The translations under genes and the position numbers were made by a program. 64,000 nucleotides of DNA from Rhodobacter sp. Lineage in GTDB: Bacteria; Pseudomonadota; Alphaproteobacteria; Rhodobacterales; Rhodobacteraceae. The notes under the pieces were generated by a model. The model worked only from the letters and a program-made list of their open reading frames with translations. It made no database searches and was not told the DNA's origin. This document shows, one piece after another, positions 52,730 to 61,992 of this stretch (position 1 is the first letter of the stretch; every line of letters begins with the position of its first letter). The stretch is from assembly GCA_030066215.1 (NCBI GenBank), contig JASJCA010000014.1, forward strand, positions 1 to 64,000, given 5' to 3'.

Positions 52730-53233
52730 ATGGCCGACACCAATCCGCCCAAACCTCGGAAGCGCCGCCGCTGGGGCAAAGTCGTGCTGTTCGTCTCGCT
52801 GGCCTTCAACCTGCTGGTCGTCGGCCTGATTGCCGGCGCGATCCTCAGTGGTCCGCGCGACCGTGACCGCAACCCGCTGTTGCGCGACCTCGGCTTCGGG
52901 CCGTATGCCCAGGCGCTGCCGGCTTACGACAAGATCGCGCTGACCCGGGCGCTGCGGCGCGAGGCCGGCGCGTTCCGGGAAAATCGCGCTGTCCTGCGCC
53001 AACAGTTCGAGGCTTTTCTCGCCGCCCTGCGAGCCGAGCCCTACGATCATGCCGAGGTTACCCGGCTGGTCACCAGCCAGCAGGACCGGATCCAAGACCG
53101 CCAGCGCCTCGGCCGCGATCTACTGCTCGAACGCATCGCGGCCATGGATGCCGCCGAACGGGCGGCATATGCCGACGCGCTCGATAAGTCCCTACGCCGC
53201 CGCAAACCGAACCGCCCTCCACGCGGCGAGTGA
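52730..53233 (+). CDS. Periplasmic heavy-metal sensor-type protein (CnrR/Spy-like)
   Basis: 167 residues. A basic N-terminus, one membrane anchor (about 18-40, VVLFVSLAFNLLVVGLIAGAIL) and a helical periplasmic domain of the RsnX/CnrR kind (ALRREAGAFRENRAVLRQQFEAF, RLVTSQQDRIQDRQRLGRDLLLERIAAM). Such domains sense metals or misfolded proteins and control an ECF sigma. With the EF-hand protein it makes a plausible calcium/metal-linked stress module. Confidence 0.75.
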   Translation: MADTNPPKPRKRRRWGKVVLFVSLAFNLLVVGLIAGAILSGPRDRDRNPLLRDLGFGPYAQALPAYDKIALTRALRREAGAFRENRAVLRQQFEAFLAALRAEPYDHAEVTRLVTSQQDRIQDRQRLGRDLLLERIAAMDAAERAAYADALDKSLRRRKPNRPPRGE

Positions 53234-53884
53234 CCGCAGATCGCGCCCGGTTGGGCGGCCGGCGAATCGGCGATTGCTCGCTCCGCGTTCGACGTCCGTG
53301 AACCCCACCGACGCGCCAAGTGACCGGGTTTTGTCCTTCGCCGTCGCTCGAGACAGCCTCGGAGATGACGGCTCAACTGTAGGAATGCGATCGCGCCCGG
53401 CCCTGAGGATGCGCGCATTGCAACCTGCGTTGCAATCAAGCGATGGCCCAAACGCCGCAACGATTTCAGTCGTCTCGATGCAGTCCGCCAACCCCTTGGG
53501 CGGGGCTGGGCGCGATTCTCGGCTAGTGGCGCGTGAACCAAGTGAGCGGGAAGCGCCAAAACACCGACGAAAGCGGGTGCCGCCTCCCGGTCAATTCTAA
53601 CCAACCAGCTTGCGCGATAGCCAGCGTCCTCAAGTTGCGCATCGCGTGTACCGGAATAACGCGCGATGGTTGGCCGAGGTCCGCCACTTGCGCCGATTGG
53701 ATCGCAATGACGATCCGGGGCATCGGTGCCGGTGTCGCCGACTTCGCGCGATCTGGCGGCCGGCATTGACCCCAATCGCAATCCGCTCACCGCACGCGAA
53801 AGCGCGACCTCCCTCACACCAGTCGGATCGCGCAAGCGACCCAAGACAAGTGCGCTCGTCAGTGCAAACGGTATCGCGCCGGCC
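53234..53884. other. 650-base non-coding region
   Basis: No convincing frame on either strand. Apparent frames here have no recognisable protein and are read out of neighbours. One inverted repeat (53417-53436) stands out. It could be decayed coding sequence or a structured region. Confidence 0.5.
53417..53436. repeat. Inverted repeat in the 53 kb gap
   Basis: ATTGCAAC-CTGC-GTTGCAAT, perfect 8-base arms. No flanking U run, so an operator or fold rather than a simple terminator. Confidence 0.4.
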
Positions 53885-55240
53885 TCACGCCGCGCACCGC
53901 CCCATCGTCACCTGGTTGCGCCCCTCGGCCTTGGCGGCATAAAGCGCCCGATCGGCGCGATCGATCAGCGTCGCCGCAGCTTCGGCATTGCCGCCCATCA
54001 CCAGCCCGGCGCTCACCGTCACGGCGATGCCGCCCGGGACGCCGGGCAACGCCACCGTCGACCCGCCGACCGATTGCCGCAACCGGTTCGCTGCGCGTCG
54101 CGCCTGGGCGACGTCGCAATTGCGGATAACGGCCAAAAACTCCTCGCCGCCGATCCGCGCCAGCACGTCCTGACGACGCAGGCACGCCTGCATCCGCTGC
54201 GCCACGTCGCGCAGCACGACGTCGCCTGCGGCATGCCCGAAGCGATCGTTCACCGACTTGAACCGGTCCAGATCGAGCACCATCACCGCGAACCGCTCGC
54301 CGGATTGCTGTGCGGTTTCCGCCACCGCGGCAAGGGCCCGCTCGGCGTAGCGGCGGTTATAGAGCCCGGTCAGCTCATCGGTTTCGGCGAGCCGAAGCCC
54401 GTCCTTCAATGCCGCGCGCGCCCGGTCGTCGCGCGCCTTGCGCGCCATTTCCCGCCGCAGCCGCAACGCCAGTTCCTCGGCGTCGAAGCCAGTCTCCATC
54501 AGATCGCTGACGCCGAGGTCCAACGCCAGAACCGTGCGCTCCGGATCCGGCCGGTCCTCGACCAGAACGATCGCAGAGCGCAGCGTCTCACTGCGGCAGC
54601 GCAGATCGGCCACCAGCGTCACCGCGGACGCCGACCCGCCCGCCATCACGATCGCATCCGGCGCGGCCGCATCGATCGCCGCAAGCGCCGTGTCAGGGGT
54701 CAAAAGCGTGATCCGGTCGCGGATCCGCGGCGCCAGCGCCGTCTTCCACCGCAGTCCTGCTGCCGCCGTGGATGCAATCAGCGCAACCCGACCAGGCGGC
54801 GTCAGCGCGGGCGTCGGCGCCTCGGCAAACCCGAAGGCCGGGGCATCCTCGCGCGCCAATTCGCGTTCGGCCGCGCGCCGGCGCAGCAGGTTGCGGATCC
54901 GCGCCCGCAACAGACCGATATCGGGCGGCGCTGCCATAACTGCGTCCGCCCCCGCTTCGAGTTGCTCCAGCCGCGCCGCTCGGGCTTGATCGGCGGTCGT
55001 CACGACGATCGGCACCTGCGCCATTCCCGGAACCGCTTTCAGGCGCCGGCAGAGCTCCGCGCCGCCAGCCGCCATCGCCGCCGACAGAACCACAAGATCG
55101 GGGGTCTGGGCCTGCGCCATCGCCACGGCCTCGGCGCCGGTATCGGCCTGCGCGATGTCATAGGCCGCCGCCGACAACCGCGCCTTCAGGATGATCCGGT
55201 TGGTGGCCAGATCGTCGGCGATAAGAATGCGACCCGGCAT
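53885..55240 (-). CDS. PleD-like diguanylate cyclase with degenerate receiver domains
   Basis: 451 residues, as for Caulobacter PleD: two receiver domains and a GGDEF domain. GGEEF is intact (364-368) and the product-inhibition RxxD site (355-358) is in place, so it should make cyclic di-GMP. However the REC1 phospho-acceptor Asp53 is Ser (LVVLSAAM), the conserved Lys is Ala (AVMAAPPD), and REC2 also lacks an Asp at that point (AIVMAGGS). Phosphorylation control is likely lost. ATG at 55240 is the family start. Divergent from DUF3572. Confidence 0.9.
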   Translation of the reverse strand: MPGRILIADDLATNRIILKARLSAAAYDIAQADTGAEAVAMAQAQTPDLVVLSAAMAAGGAELCRRLKAVPGMAQVPIVVTTADQARAARLEQLEAGADAVMAAPPDIGLLRARIRNLLRRRAAERELAREDAPAFGFAEAPTPALTPPGRVALIASTAAAGLRWKTALAPRIRDRITLLTPDTALAAIDAAAPDAIVMAGGSASAVTLVADLRCRSETLRSAIVLVEDRPDPERTVLALDLGVSDLMETGFDAEELALRLRREMARKARDDRARAALKDGLRLAETDELTGLYNRRYAERALAAVAETAQQSGERFAVMVLDLDRFKSVNDRFGHAAGDVVLRDVAQRMQACLRRQDVLARIGGEEFLAVIRNCDVAQARRAANRLRQSVGGSTVALPGVPGGIAVTVSAGLVMGGNAEAAATLIDRADRALYAAKAEGRNQVTMGRCAA

Positions 55241-55335
55241 GGTTCCTCGCAATTTTAGCCAAATCTTGTATGTCCCCTTCAGTTTTCGCCCAGATAGGTT
55301 AAAAATTGGTTGCAGTTTTTCCAAGGAGTCGGGCA

Positions 55336-55614
55336 ATGCAGCAGGATCGCGCCGAGATCATTGCCGCCCAAGCTTTGGCCTGGCTTGCCGCCAACGATGA
55401 CCTGCTGCCGGTGTTTCTTGGCTCCACCGGCGCCTCGGCCGACGACATTCGTGCCCAGGTCGGAGATACTGATTTTCTCGGGTCGGTGCTGGACTTCCTG
55501 GCGATGGACGATGCCTGGATCGTCGCCTTCTGCGACGCCGCCGGCCTGTCCTACGAGACCCCGATTCTAGCTCGCCAGGCGCTGCCGGGCGGGGGCCAGG
55601 TGCACTGGACCTGA
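55336..55614 (+). CDS. DUF3572 family protein
   Basis: 92 residues, matching DUF3572 (AAQALAWLAANDDLLPVFLGSTGASADDIR; GSVLDFLAMDDAWIVAFCDAAGL). A small all-helical cytoplasmic protein of unknown function, typically next to pleD in Rhodobacteraceae. ATG at 55336; an earlier start would run into the pleD upstream region. Confidence 0.82.
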   Translation: MQQDRAEIIAAQALAWLAANDDLLPVFLGSTGASADDIRAQVGDTDFLGSVLDFLAMDDAWIVAFCDAAGLSYETPILARQALPGGGQVHWT

Positions 55615-55645
55615 CCCGGCGACCAACCGATCGGCGTGTGCGGCC

Positions 55646-56095
55646 CTAGATCCCTGGCAGTCCCATATCCTCGCCGGCCCGAAGCTTGGTCAACAGCCTG
55701 CGCATTGCCTCCGGTTCGCCGGGGGCCAGCCGCGCCTCCATCCTTGCATTGTTGCGTTGTGCAAGCGGCGTACCGCGGGCCAGCCGCTCGTGGCCAAGAC
55801 CCGTCAGTGCCACCGATCGGGTGCGCTTGTCGCCGTCGCCGGCGCCGCGGGCGATCAACCCGGCAGCCTCCATCCGCCGCAGCGCTCGGCTTGTGGCGGT
55901 GCGGTCGATGCCCACGAATGCGGCGATGTCAGAGGGCTGGCGCATCCCCTCGTTGCCGATCGCCAAAAGCACGCACCAGGTCACACGCGTCAGGCCGAGC
56001 GCCCGGAGCCCCTCGTCGAGCCGCCGTTCCTGCAGCCGGGCGGCGAGCGACAGCTGATAGCCCAGCGACTCGTGCAGACGATACGGATCGGACAT
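55646..56095 (-). CDS. MarR-family transcriptional regulator
   Basis: 149 residues. Winged-helix core (VTWCVLLAIGNEGMRQPSDIAAFVGIDRTATSRALRRMEAAGLI, then RSVALTGLGHERL) is complete. ATG at 56095, with longer frames upstream being antisense to the HAD gene. Divergent from the HAD phosphatase by 78 bases and may regulate it. Confidence 0.85.
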   Translation of the reverse strand: MSDPYRLHESLGYQLSLAARLQERRLDEGLRALGLTRVTWCVLLAIGNEGMRQPSDIAAFVGIDRTATSRALRRMEAAGLIARGAGDGDKRTRSVALTGLGHERLARGTPLAQRNNARMEARLAPGEPEAMRRLLTKLRAGEDMGLPGI

Positions 56096-56172
56096 GATTG
56101 TCACTGTCAACCAACCCATTGCCCCTGTCAACGCGGGGCCGTCTATGGCAGGGGAAGGGCGGGAGGAGCGGC

Positions 56173-56874
56173 ATGGCGGACCCGATACGCGGCGTTCTGT
56201 TCGACAAGGACGGCACGCTCTTTGATTTCGAGGCAACCTGGAATGGCTGGGCGGCGATGATGCTGGCCGATCTCGCCGGCGGGGATCTGGACCGCGCAGC
56301 GGAGCTCGGCGCGCGCATGGGCTACGATCTAGCGGCGCGGCGCTTCGACCCCGACAGCGTGGTGATCGCCGGCACCCCCGACGACATCGTACGGCTATTG
56401 TTGCCCGGCGTGCCGGAATTGTCGCCGCCGGAACTCATCACCCGCCTCAACGCCACCGCGGCGCGCGCGCCGCAAGCCGAGGCGGTGCCGCTCGAACCGC
56501 TTCTGGCGAAGTTGCGCGGGATGGGGCTGGCCTTGGGCGTGGCCACCAACGATGCCGAGGCGCCGGCGCGGGCGCATCTGGCAGGCGTGGGGCATGCGGC
56601 GGCGTTCGACTTCATTGCCGGCTACGACAGCGGCTACGGCGGCAAGCCCGAGCCGGGCATGTGCCTGGGTTTCGCTGCGGCGGTTGGCCTGGCGCCCGAG
56701 ACGGTGGTGATGGTCGGCGACTCGACCCATGATTTGGAGGCCGGGCGCGCGGCGGGCATGCGCACAGTGGCGGTTCTGACCGGAATGGCTCCGGAAGCAG
56801 AGCTCGCGCCGCTGGCCAACGCGGTTCTGCCGGACATCGGGCATCTGCCGGATTGGATCTCGGCTCAGGGCTAG
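56173..56874 (+). CDS. HAD-family hydrolase (phosphoglycolate phosphatase-like)
   Basis: 233 residues. HAD motif I FDKDGTLFDFE (about 10), motif II GVATND, motif III Lys in GGKPEPGM and motif IV MVGDSTHDLEAG. Cytosolic phosphatase of the Gph/PGMB group; phosphoglycolate is one possible substrate. ATG at 56173 follows GGGAGGAG. Confidence 0.88.
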   Translation: MADPIRGVLFDKDGTLFDFEATWNGWAAMMLADLAGGDLDRAAELGARMGYDLAARRFDPDSVVIAGTPDDIVRLLLPGVPELSPPELITRLNATAARAPQAEAVPLEPLLAKLRGMGLALGVATNDAEAPARAHLAGVGHAAAFDFIAGYDSGYGGKPEPGMCLGFAAAVGLAPETVVMVGDSTHDLEAGRAAGMRTVAVLTGMAPEAELAPLANAVLPDIGHLPDWISAQG

Positions 56875-56888
56875 GCCCGCGTCGGCGG

Positions 56889-56934
56889 CCAGAATTTCGG
56901 CGAAATTCTGGGCCCAAAATCTCGTCGAGATTTT
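56889..56934 (+). terminator. Two adjacent AT-stem palindromes
   Basis: CCAGAATTTC-GGC-GAAATTCTGG (56889-56911) and AAAATCTCG-T-CGAGATTTT (56916-56934) lie 15 bases after the HAD gene stop. They look like bidirectional terminator or message-end hairpins between the HAD and MttB-family genes. Confidence 0.55.
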
Positions 56935-57036
56935 GCCCAGGCCCGGAATTGGCGCGAGAAACGACGCAATCCGTCGCATTCCGGGCATCCCCCGCCGGGC
57001 GCGGCTGGTGTCATGGCAGCAAAGGGGAGACGCGCG

Positions 57037-58593
57037 ATGGCAGAGGTGGCGACACGCAGGCGGCGGGCCGGGGGGCGGGCGGGCAACACCCGGCGCACAA
57101 GCCCGCTGGTGATCCAGCAGATGCCTTGGCGGGTGCCGGTCAACCCTGACCGGCCGACCGAGCCGCTGACCGAGGACGGCGTCGCGGCGATCCACGACGG
57201 CGCGATGCGCATCCTCGAAGAGATCGGCATCGAGTTTTTGAACGAGGAGAGCCTGGCGATCTTCCGTGAAGCCGGCTGCAGGGTCGATGGCAGCAACGTG
57301 CGCATGGGACGCGACTGGGTGATGGAGATGGTGGCCAAGGCGCCCGCGAGTTTCACCCTCACCCCCCGCAATCCCGACCGCACCCTGACCATCGGCGGCA
57401 GGCACATCGTCTTCGGCAACGTGTCCTCGCCGCCCAACTATTGGTCGCTCGACACCGGCAAAACCCCCGGCACCCGGGCGCAATGCGCCGATCTGCTGAA
57501 GCTGACCCAGTACTTCAACTGCATCCATTTCGCCGGCGGCTATCCGGTGGAGCCGGTCGACATCCACGCCTCCGTCCGTCATCTCGACGTGCTCTATGAC
57601 AAGCTGACGCTGACCGACAAAGTCATGCACGCCTACTCGCTGGGTAAGGAGCGGGTCGAGGACGTGATGGAGATGGTGCGCATCGCCGGCGGGCTGAGCC
57701 ACGACGAGTTCGCCGCCAGCCCGCGGATGTACACCAACATCAACTCGACCTCGCCCCTGAAACACGACCACCCGATGATCGACGGCTGCCTGCGGCACAT
57801 CCGCAAGGGCCAGGCGGTGGTGGTCTCGCCGTTCACGCTGGCGGGCGCGATGGCGCCGGTCACCATGGCCGGCGCGGTGGCGCAGTCGATCGCCGAGGCG
57901 CTGGCCGCGATCGCGCTCTTCCAATACGTCGCCCCGGGCTGCGCCTGCGCGATTGGCACCTTCACTTCGAACGTGGACATGAAATCCGGCGCTCCGGCCT
58001 TCGGCACCCCGGAATACATGCGCGCGACCCAGATGACCGGCCAACTGGCGCGGTTCTACGGCCTGCCGATGCGCGCCAGCGGCGTCTGCGCCGCCAACGT
58101 GCCCGACGGTCAGGCGATGTGGGAGACCTCGAACTCGCTTTGGTCGGCGGTGCAGTCGGGCACCAACATGGTCTACCATGCCGCCGGCTGGCTCGAGGGC
58201 GGGCTGATCGCGAGCCCCGAGAAATTCGTGATGGACTGCGAGGTGCTGCAGATGATCCAGCGCTATTTCGAGCCCGAGATCGTCGCGACGGGGGCGGAGG
58301 ACATCGCGCTGGAGGCGATCCGCGAGGTGGGCTCGTCGGGCCATTTCTTCGGCATCCAGCACACCCAGGACCGCTATGAGCACGCCTTCTACCAGCCGTT
58401 TGTGTCGGACTGGCGCAATTTCGAGGCCTGGCAGCTTGGCGGCGCGGTCTGGACCGCCGAGCGCGCGCACCGGCTGGCCAAGGAGATCGTCGCCAGCTTC
58501 GAGCCGCCGCCGCTGGACATAGCGATCCGCGACGAGCTTGCCGATTTCGTCGTGCGGAGAAAGGCCGAGGGCGGCGCGCCGACGGATTTCTAG
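57037..58593 (+). CDS. Trimethylamine methyltransferase (MttB) family protein
   Basis: 518 residues of the MttB superfamily (TEDGVAAIHDGAMRILEEIGIEFLNEESL, then GGRHIVFGNVSSPPN, and GTFTSNVDMKSGAPAFGTPEYM). No in-frame amber codon is present, so it is the non-pyrrolysine type, which includes glycine betaine and other quaternary-amine methyltransferases. ATG at 57037 follows GGGGAGA. With carnitine degradation also encoded, betaine is a possible substrate. No corrinoid protein gene is adjacent. Confidence 0.85.
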   Translation: MAEVATRRRRAGGRAGNTRRTSPLVIQQMPWRVPVNPDRPTEPLTEDGVAAIHDGAMRILEEIGIEFLNEESLAIFREAGCRVDGSNVRMGRDWVMEMVAKAPASFTLTPRNPDRTLTIGGRHIVFGNVSSPPNYWSLDTGKTPGTRAQCADLLKLTQYFNCIHFAGGYPVEPVDIHASVRHLDVLYDKLTLTDKVMHAYSLGKERVEDVMEMVRIAGGLSHDEFAASPRMYTNINSTSPLKHDHPMIDGCLRHIRKGQAVVVSPFTLAGAMAPVTMAGAVAQSIAEALAAIALFQYVAPGCACAIGTFTSNVDMKSGAPAFGTPEYMRATQMTGQLARFYGLPMRASGVCAANVPDGQAMWETSNSLWSAVQSGTNMVYHAAGWLEGGLIASPEKFVMDCEVLQMIQRYFEPEIVATGAEDIALEAIREVGSSGHFFGIQHTQDRYEHAFYQPFVSDWRNFEAWQLGGAVWTAERAHRLAKEIVASFEPPPLDIAIRDELADFVVRRKAEGGAPTDF

Positions 58594-58617
58594 CCGTGGG
58601 GATGCTGCAGCGCAGAA

Positions 58618-58635
58618 TGTTTCGCGCGCGAAACA
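58618..58635. repeat. Perfect 18-base palindrome after the MttB gene
   Basis: TGTTTCGC-GCGCGAAACA is fully self-complementary and lies 25 bases after the stop. No poly-U follows. It might be a protein-binding site or the end stem of the message. Confidence 0.45.
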
Positions 58636-58725
58636 AGTTAACGGGCTGTAATCAGTGTGGAATTTCCGTTTAGCCACCGTGCGGTGGTGCGGGGTGAGGG
58701 ATGCGAGTTGGGATCAGTTTGGGAG

Positions 58726-58894
58726 CCGGGCCCATCGCCAACCCGCGGGGTGGCGAGCCGACATCTGAACGGCGGCGTTTTATGGCCGCCGAGTCCGTAG
58801 GGCATCGAGCGGTGCGAAGGTGTCGACAAATCGCCACCCCTCCGGGGCGGGTTGGCGATGGGCACGGCGGCGCTGCGCGCCTTGATTCCGTGCC
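58726..58894 (-). repeat. R1 repeat, copy 3 (reverse orientation)
   Basis: 169 bases. Read on the minus strand, stem A is GGCACGG/CCGTGCC, with inner GGCGC-GCA-GCGCC. The left arm ATCGCCAACCCGCCCC is followed by GGGGTGGCGAT, then the central CATAAAA and a right arm ending GGGTTGGCGATG. It fills most of the 390-base gap between two convergent genes (58593 and 58984). Confidence 0.85.
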
Positions 58895-58983
58895 TGGCGC
58901 GTAGCGCGGGTGAAGCTCTAGGCCAACCTGGACGCGGCACACAGCGCTCTGCTCTGAAGCCCGCGTCCAGCGCGGCGCACGCC

Positions 58984-60009
58984 TCACGCGGCTCCATACG
59001 CCGGTGTCACCAAAACGATCTTGCCGGCGACGCCGCCCGCCTCGATGCGGTCGTGAGCCGCGCGGGCTTGGGCGAGCGGCAGGATGTCGGCGATGACCGG
59101 GCGGATCTTGTCCTCGGCGAGAAGGCCGAAGATCGCCGCGAGGTCGTCGCGGAACCAGTCGGGGTGGCGCTTGCGCATCGCGCCGATGGAATAGAACGCC
59201 GTCGCGCGCCGGTTGGGCAAGAGGTTCCACAGTTTGATCCGCAGGAAATCCCAGGCCACGCCGCCGCCGCGGCCGAGCGTGGCGTCGAGAAAGCCGAAGG
59301 CGACCAGGATCCCGCCGGGCCGCAGCAGATCGAGCGAACGGCGAAAGCTCGCTCCGCCGATCGGATCGAAGACCATGTCGAAGCCCTCGCCCGCCTCTGC
59401 CCGCAGCCGCGCCGCCAGCCCATCCGGCGCCCGATCGACCGCGACCCCGCCGAGGTCCTCGATCAGTTGGTGCTTTTCGGGCCGGTCGGTCCCGACCGCG
59501 CGCAGGCCGGCCAGCCGCGCCAGCTGCAGCATCGCCGTGCCCACCGCGCCGCCGGCGCCGTGGATCAACAGGCTCTGGCCGGCCCGGGCCCGCGCCACCC
59601 GGTGGAGCATCTGCCACGGCGTGACGAAGGACAGGACGCAGGCCACCGCCTGCGCCGGGTCGAGCCCGTCCGGCACTGCGGTCAGCCGGTCCTCGGGCAA
59701 ACAGAGGTACTCGGCCTGCGCGCCGATGACGGTGAGGTCGGCGACCATCTGGCCGGGCGCGAACCGCCCCGCCCCCGGGCCGGCCGCATCGACCCGTCCG
59801 ACCATGTCGTAGCCGAGCGCGAAGGGCGGCCTCGCCTTCACCTCCGGGTACAGGCCCTTGCGGATCATCACGTCGGTGAACGAAGCGCTGGCGGCCAGCA
59901 CCTGGACCCGCACCTCGCTCGGGCCGGGCTGCGGCAGGTCGGGCTCGGTCACCAGTTGCAGCCGCTCGGGCCCGCCGAACCCGGTCAGGAGAACCTTGGT
60001 GTTTGCCAT
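58984..60009 (-). CDS. Zinc-independent quinone oxidoreductase-type MDR enzyme
   Basis: 341 residues of the medium-chain dehydrogenase/reductase superfamily. The nucleotide motif is SLLIHGAGGAVGTAMLQLAR (about 145-165) and FDMVFDPIGGASF follows. No zinc Cys/His set is present. NADPH-dependent reductase of quinones or enones is likely. ATG at 60009 follows AAAGGGG. Convergent with MttB, 390 bases away. Confidence 0.85.
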   Translation of the reverse strand: MANTKVLLTGFGGPERLQLVTEPDLPQPGPSEVRVQVLAASASFTDVMIRKGLYPEVKARPPFALGYDMVGRVDAAGPGAGRFAPGQMVADLTVIGAQAEYLCLPEDRLTAVPDGLDPAQAVACVLSFVTPWQMLHRVARARAGQSLLIHGAGGAVGTAMLQLARLAGLRAVGTDRPEKHQLIEDLGGVAVDRAPDGLAARLRAEAGEGFDMVFDPIGGASFRRSLDLLRPGGILVAFGFLDATLGRGGGVAWDFLRIKLWNLLPNRRATAFYSIGAMRKRHPDWFRDDLAAIFGLLAEDKIRPVIADILPLAQARAAHDRIEAGGVAGKIVLVTPAYGAA

Positions 60010-60178
60010 CCCGGCCCCCTTTCGCGCCCCGCGCCTCTCCGCATCCAGACTTGCCCCGCGCCGTCGCACCGCGCCTTGACGCCGATCAAAGCCGGCCAGA
60101 TCGGGGCGCGCCATGCTGCGGGCGGGACTGGCGCTGTGTGTGGTGTCGGTCTAACCTGGATGCGAACGGGGGACGCCG

Positions 60179-61945
60179 ATGCCAGCCCAGACCGACGCTC
60201 AGGTCACCCGCGACCGCCTGGCGATGACGGCTATCGGCGCGCTCGCCGGGTTCGCCGCCTACGCGCTGGTCGAGATCCTGCCTGACCGGATCGACGACGA
60301 GCGGCTGCTTCTGTTCTTGGTCACCGCGACCGGTGGCTTCTTCGCCGCGCTTCTGGCCGCCGTCGGGCCCTTGAGCCCCGCCCGAGCGTTGATCGCCGCG
60401 GCCGTCACCGCGCTGCCGGCGGCTGGACTTTTGACTTGGGCCAGCACGCGCTACGACGATGTCGAGGACTTCCTCGATACCCTGCACGCACCCGCCGCCT
60501 TCGCCTTGATCGTCGCGATCGGCCTGCCGTTCATGATCGCCGCGCAGCGCCCGGGCGAGGGCTGGCGTTGTTACCCGACGCTGTTCCGCGAATCCTGGAA
60601 CATCGTCGTACGCTACGCCGCGGCTTGGCTTTTCACCGCGGTCGTCTGGGCGGTGGTCTACCTGTCGGACGCGCTCTTTGGCCTGGTCGGTCTGACCATC
60701 ATCGAGGACCTCCTCGACATCGAGCCCGTGCCCTACCTGGTCACCGGCGCGGTGCTGGGCCTGGCCCTGGCCGTCGTGGTCGAGCTGTCGGATTACGTCT
60801 CGCCGTTTTTGATCCTACGGCTCTTGCGCCTGCTTCTGCCCGTGGTCCTGGTCGTCACCGCGGTGTTCCTGGCCGCGCTGCCGTTCCGCGGGTTGTCGGA
60901 TCTGTTCGGCGGGTTGTCGGCGGCCGCGACGCTGATGGCGATGGCGCTTGGCATCGCGACGCTGATCACATCGGCGCTCGACCGGTCCGACGCGGATGCC
61001 GCCGAAGCGCTTGCCCTGCGCGGTTCGGCCCAGCTTTGCGCCCTGGCGATCCCGGTTCTGGCCGGGCTGGCGCTTTACGCGATCTGGCTGCGCGTCGACG
61101 CCTACGGGCTGAGCCCCGACCGCATCGCCGCCGGCTGCGCCGCGGCGGTCACCCTTGGCTACGGCGTGCTCTACAGCCTCGCCGTTCTGGCCCGCCGCGC
61201 CTGGATGGAGCGGATCCGCGGCGCGAATATCGCCATGGCGCTAGCCGTCGTCGCCTTGAGCGCGCTGTGGCTGACCCCGGCGTTGAACCCCGAGCGGATG
61301 TCGGCGCAAAACCAGATCGCGCGCTTCGCCGCCGGCAAGGTGGGCGCCGAGCAGCTCGACCTGTGGTTCATCGGTCGCGAGCTTGGCACCGCCGGGCCGC
61401 CGGCATTGGAGGCGCTCGCCGCGCTCGACCACCCCCAGGCCGCCGTGCTCGCCACCCGTATCGCCCGGCTCGACACGGCGCAGAACCGCTACACGTACAA
61501 TGAGGCCGAAGAGGTCGTCGCGCGCCCCGAACTGATTGCCCGCATCGAGGCTCGCGCGGTGGTGTTGCCCGAGGGCGCCACCCCGCCCGATAAGGCGTTC
61601 GACAAGATGGGTCCCCGGCAGCTGGAGCTGCGCGCCGAAGGCTGCGAGCGGGATACTCCCGGCGGCCGGCCTGGCTGCGTCATCGTGGTCGCCGATTTCC
61701 TGCCGAGCCGGCCCGGGCCCGAGGCGATGCTGGTCTGGCTGTCGGGCGCCAGCCGCGCCTCGATCGAGGTGCTTTGGCCCGACACCCAACGCAACGTGGC
61801 GCGGCCGCTCTTCGTCGCCGGCAGCCAGGTGCAGGACATCACGCCCGAGGCGCTCGACCGGCTGCAGCGCGACGGCGCGAAGGTCGCACCCGCCGAGTTG
61901 AATGCGCTGACGATCGGCCGTGCCGAGGTCGTGCTGCTGCCGTGA
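60179..61945 (+). CDS. DUF4153 multi-pass membrane protein
   Basis: 588 residues. About 11 membrane helices in the first 370 residues (RCYPTLFRESWNIVVRYAAAWLFTAVVWAVVYL), then a soluble C-terminal domain (DLWFIGRELGTAGPPAL; RYTYNEAEEVVARPELIARIEAR). Matches DUF4153, whose function is unknown. Divergent from the MDR gene by 170 bases. Confidence 0.8.
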   Translation: MPAQTDAQVTRDRLAMTAIGALAGFAAYALVEILPDRIDDERLLLFLVTATGGFFAALLAAVGPLSPARALIAAAVTALPAAGLLTWASTRYDDVEDFLDTLHAPAAFALIVAIGLPFMIAAQRPGEGWRCYPTLFRESWNIVVRYAAAWLFTAVVWAVVYLSDALFGLVGLTIIEDLLDIEPVPYLVTGAVLGLALAVVVELSDYVSPFLILRLLRLLLPVVLVVTAVFLAALPFRGLSDLFGGLSAAATLMAMALGIATLITSALDRSDADAAEALALRGSAQLCALAIPVLAGLALYAIWLRVDAYGLSPDRIAAGCAAAVTLGYGVLYSLAVLARRAWMERIRGANIAMALAVVALSALWLTPALNPERMSAQNQIARFAAGKVGAEQLDLWFIGRELGTAGPPALEALAALDHPQAAVLATRIARLDTAQNRYTYNEAEEVVARPELIARIEARAVVLPEGATPPDKAFDKMGPRQLELRAEGCERDTPGGRPGCVIVVADFLPSRPGPEAMLVWLSGASRASIEVLWPDTQRNVARPLFVAGSQVQDITPEALDRLQRDGAKVAPAELNALTIGRAEVVLLP

Positions 61946-61992
61946 TGCCGGGAGCGGGATGGGTCTTCTCGAATTTCGGCGAACCGGCCCCG

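Noticed and set aside
57037-58593. Pyrrolysine-type MttB with readthrough of an amber codon.
   Set aside because: The frame runs to a normal stop with no internal TAG, so it is the non-pyrrolysine branch.
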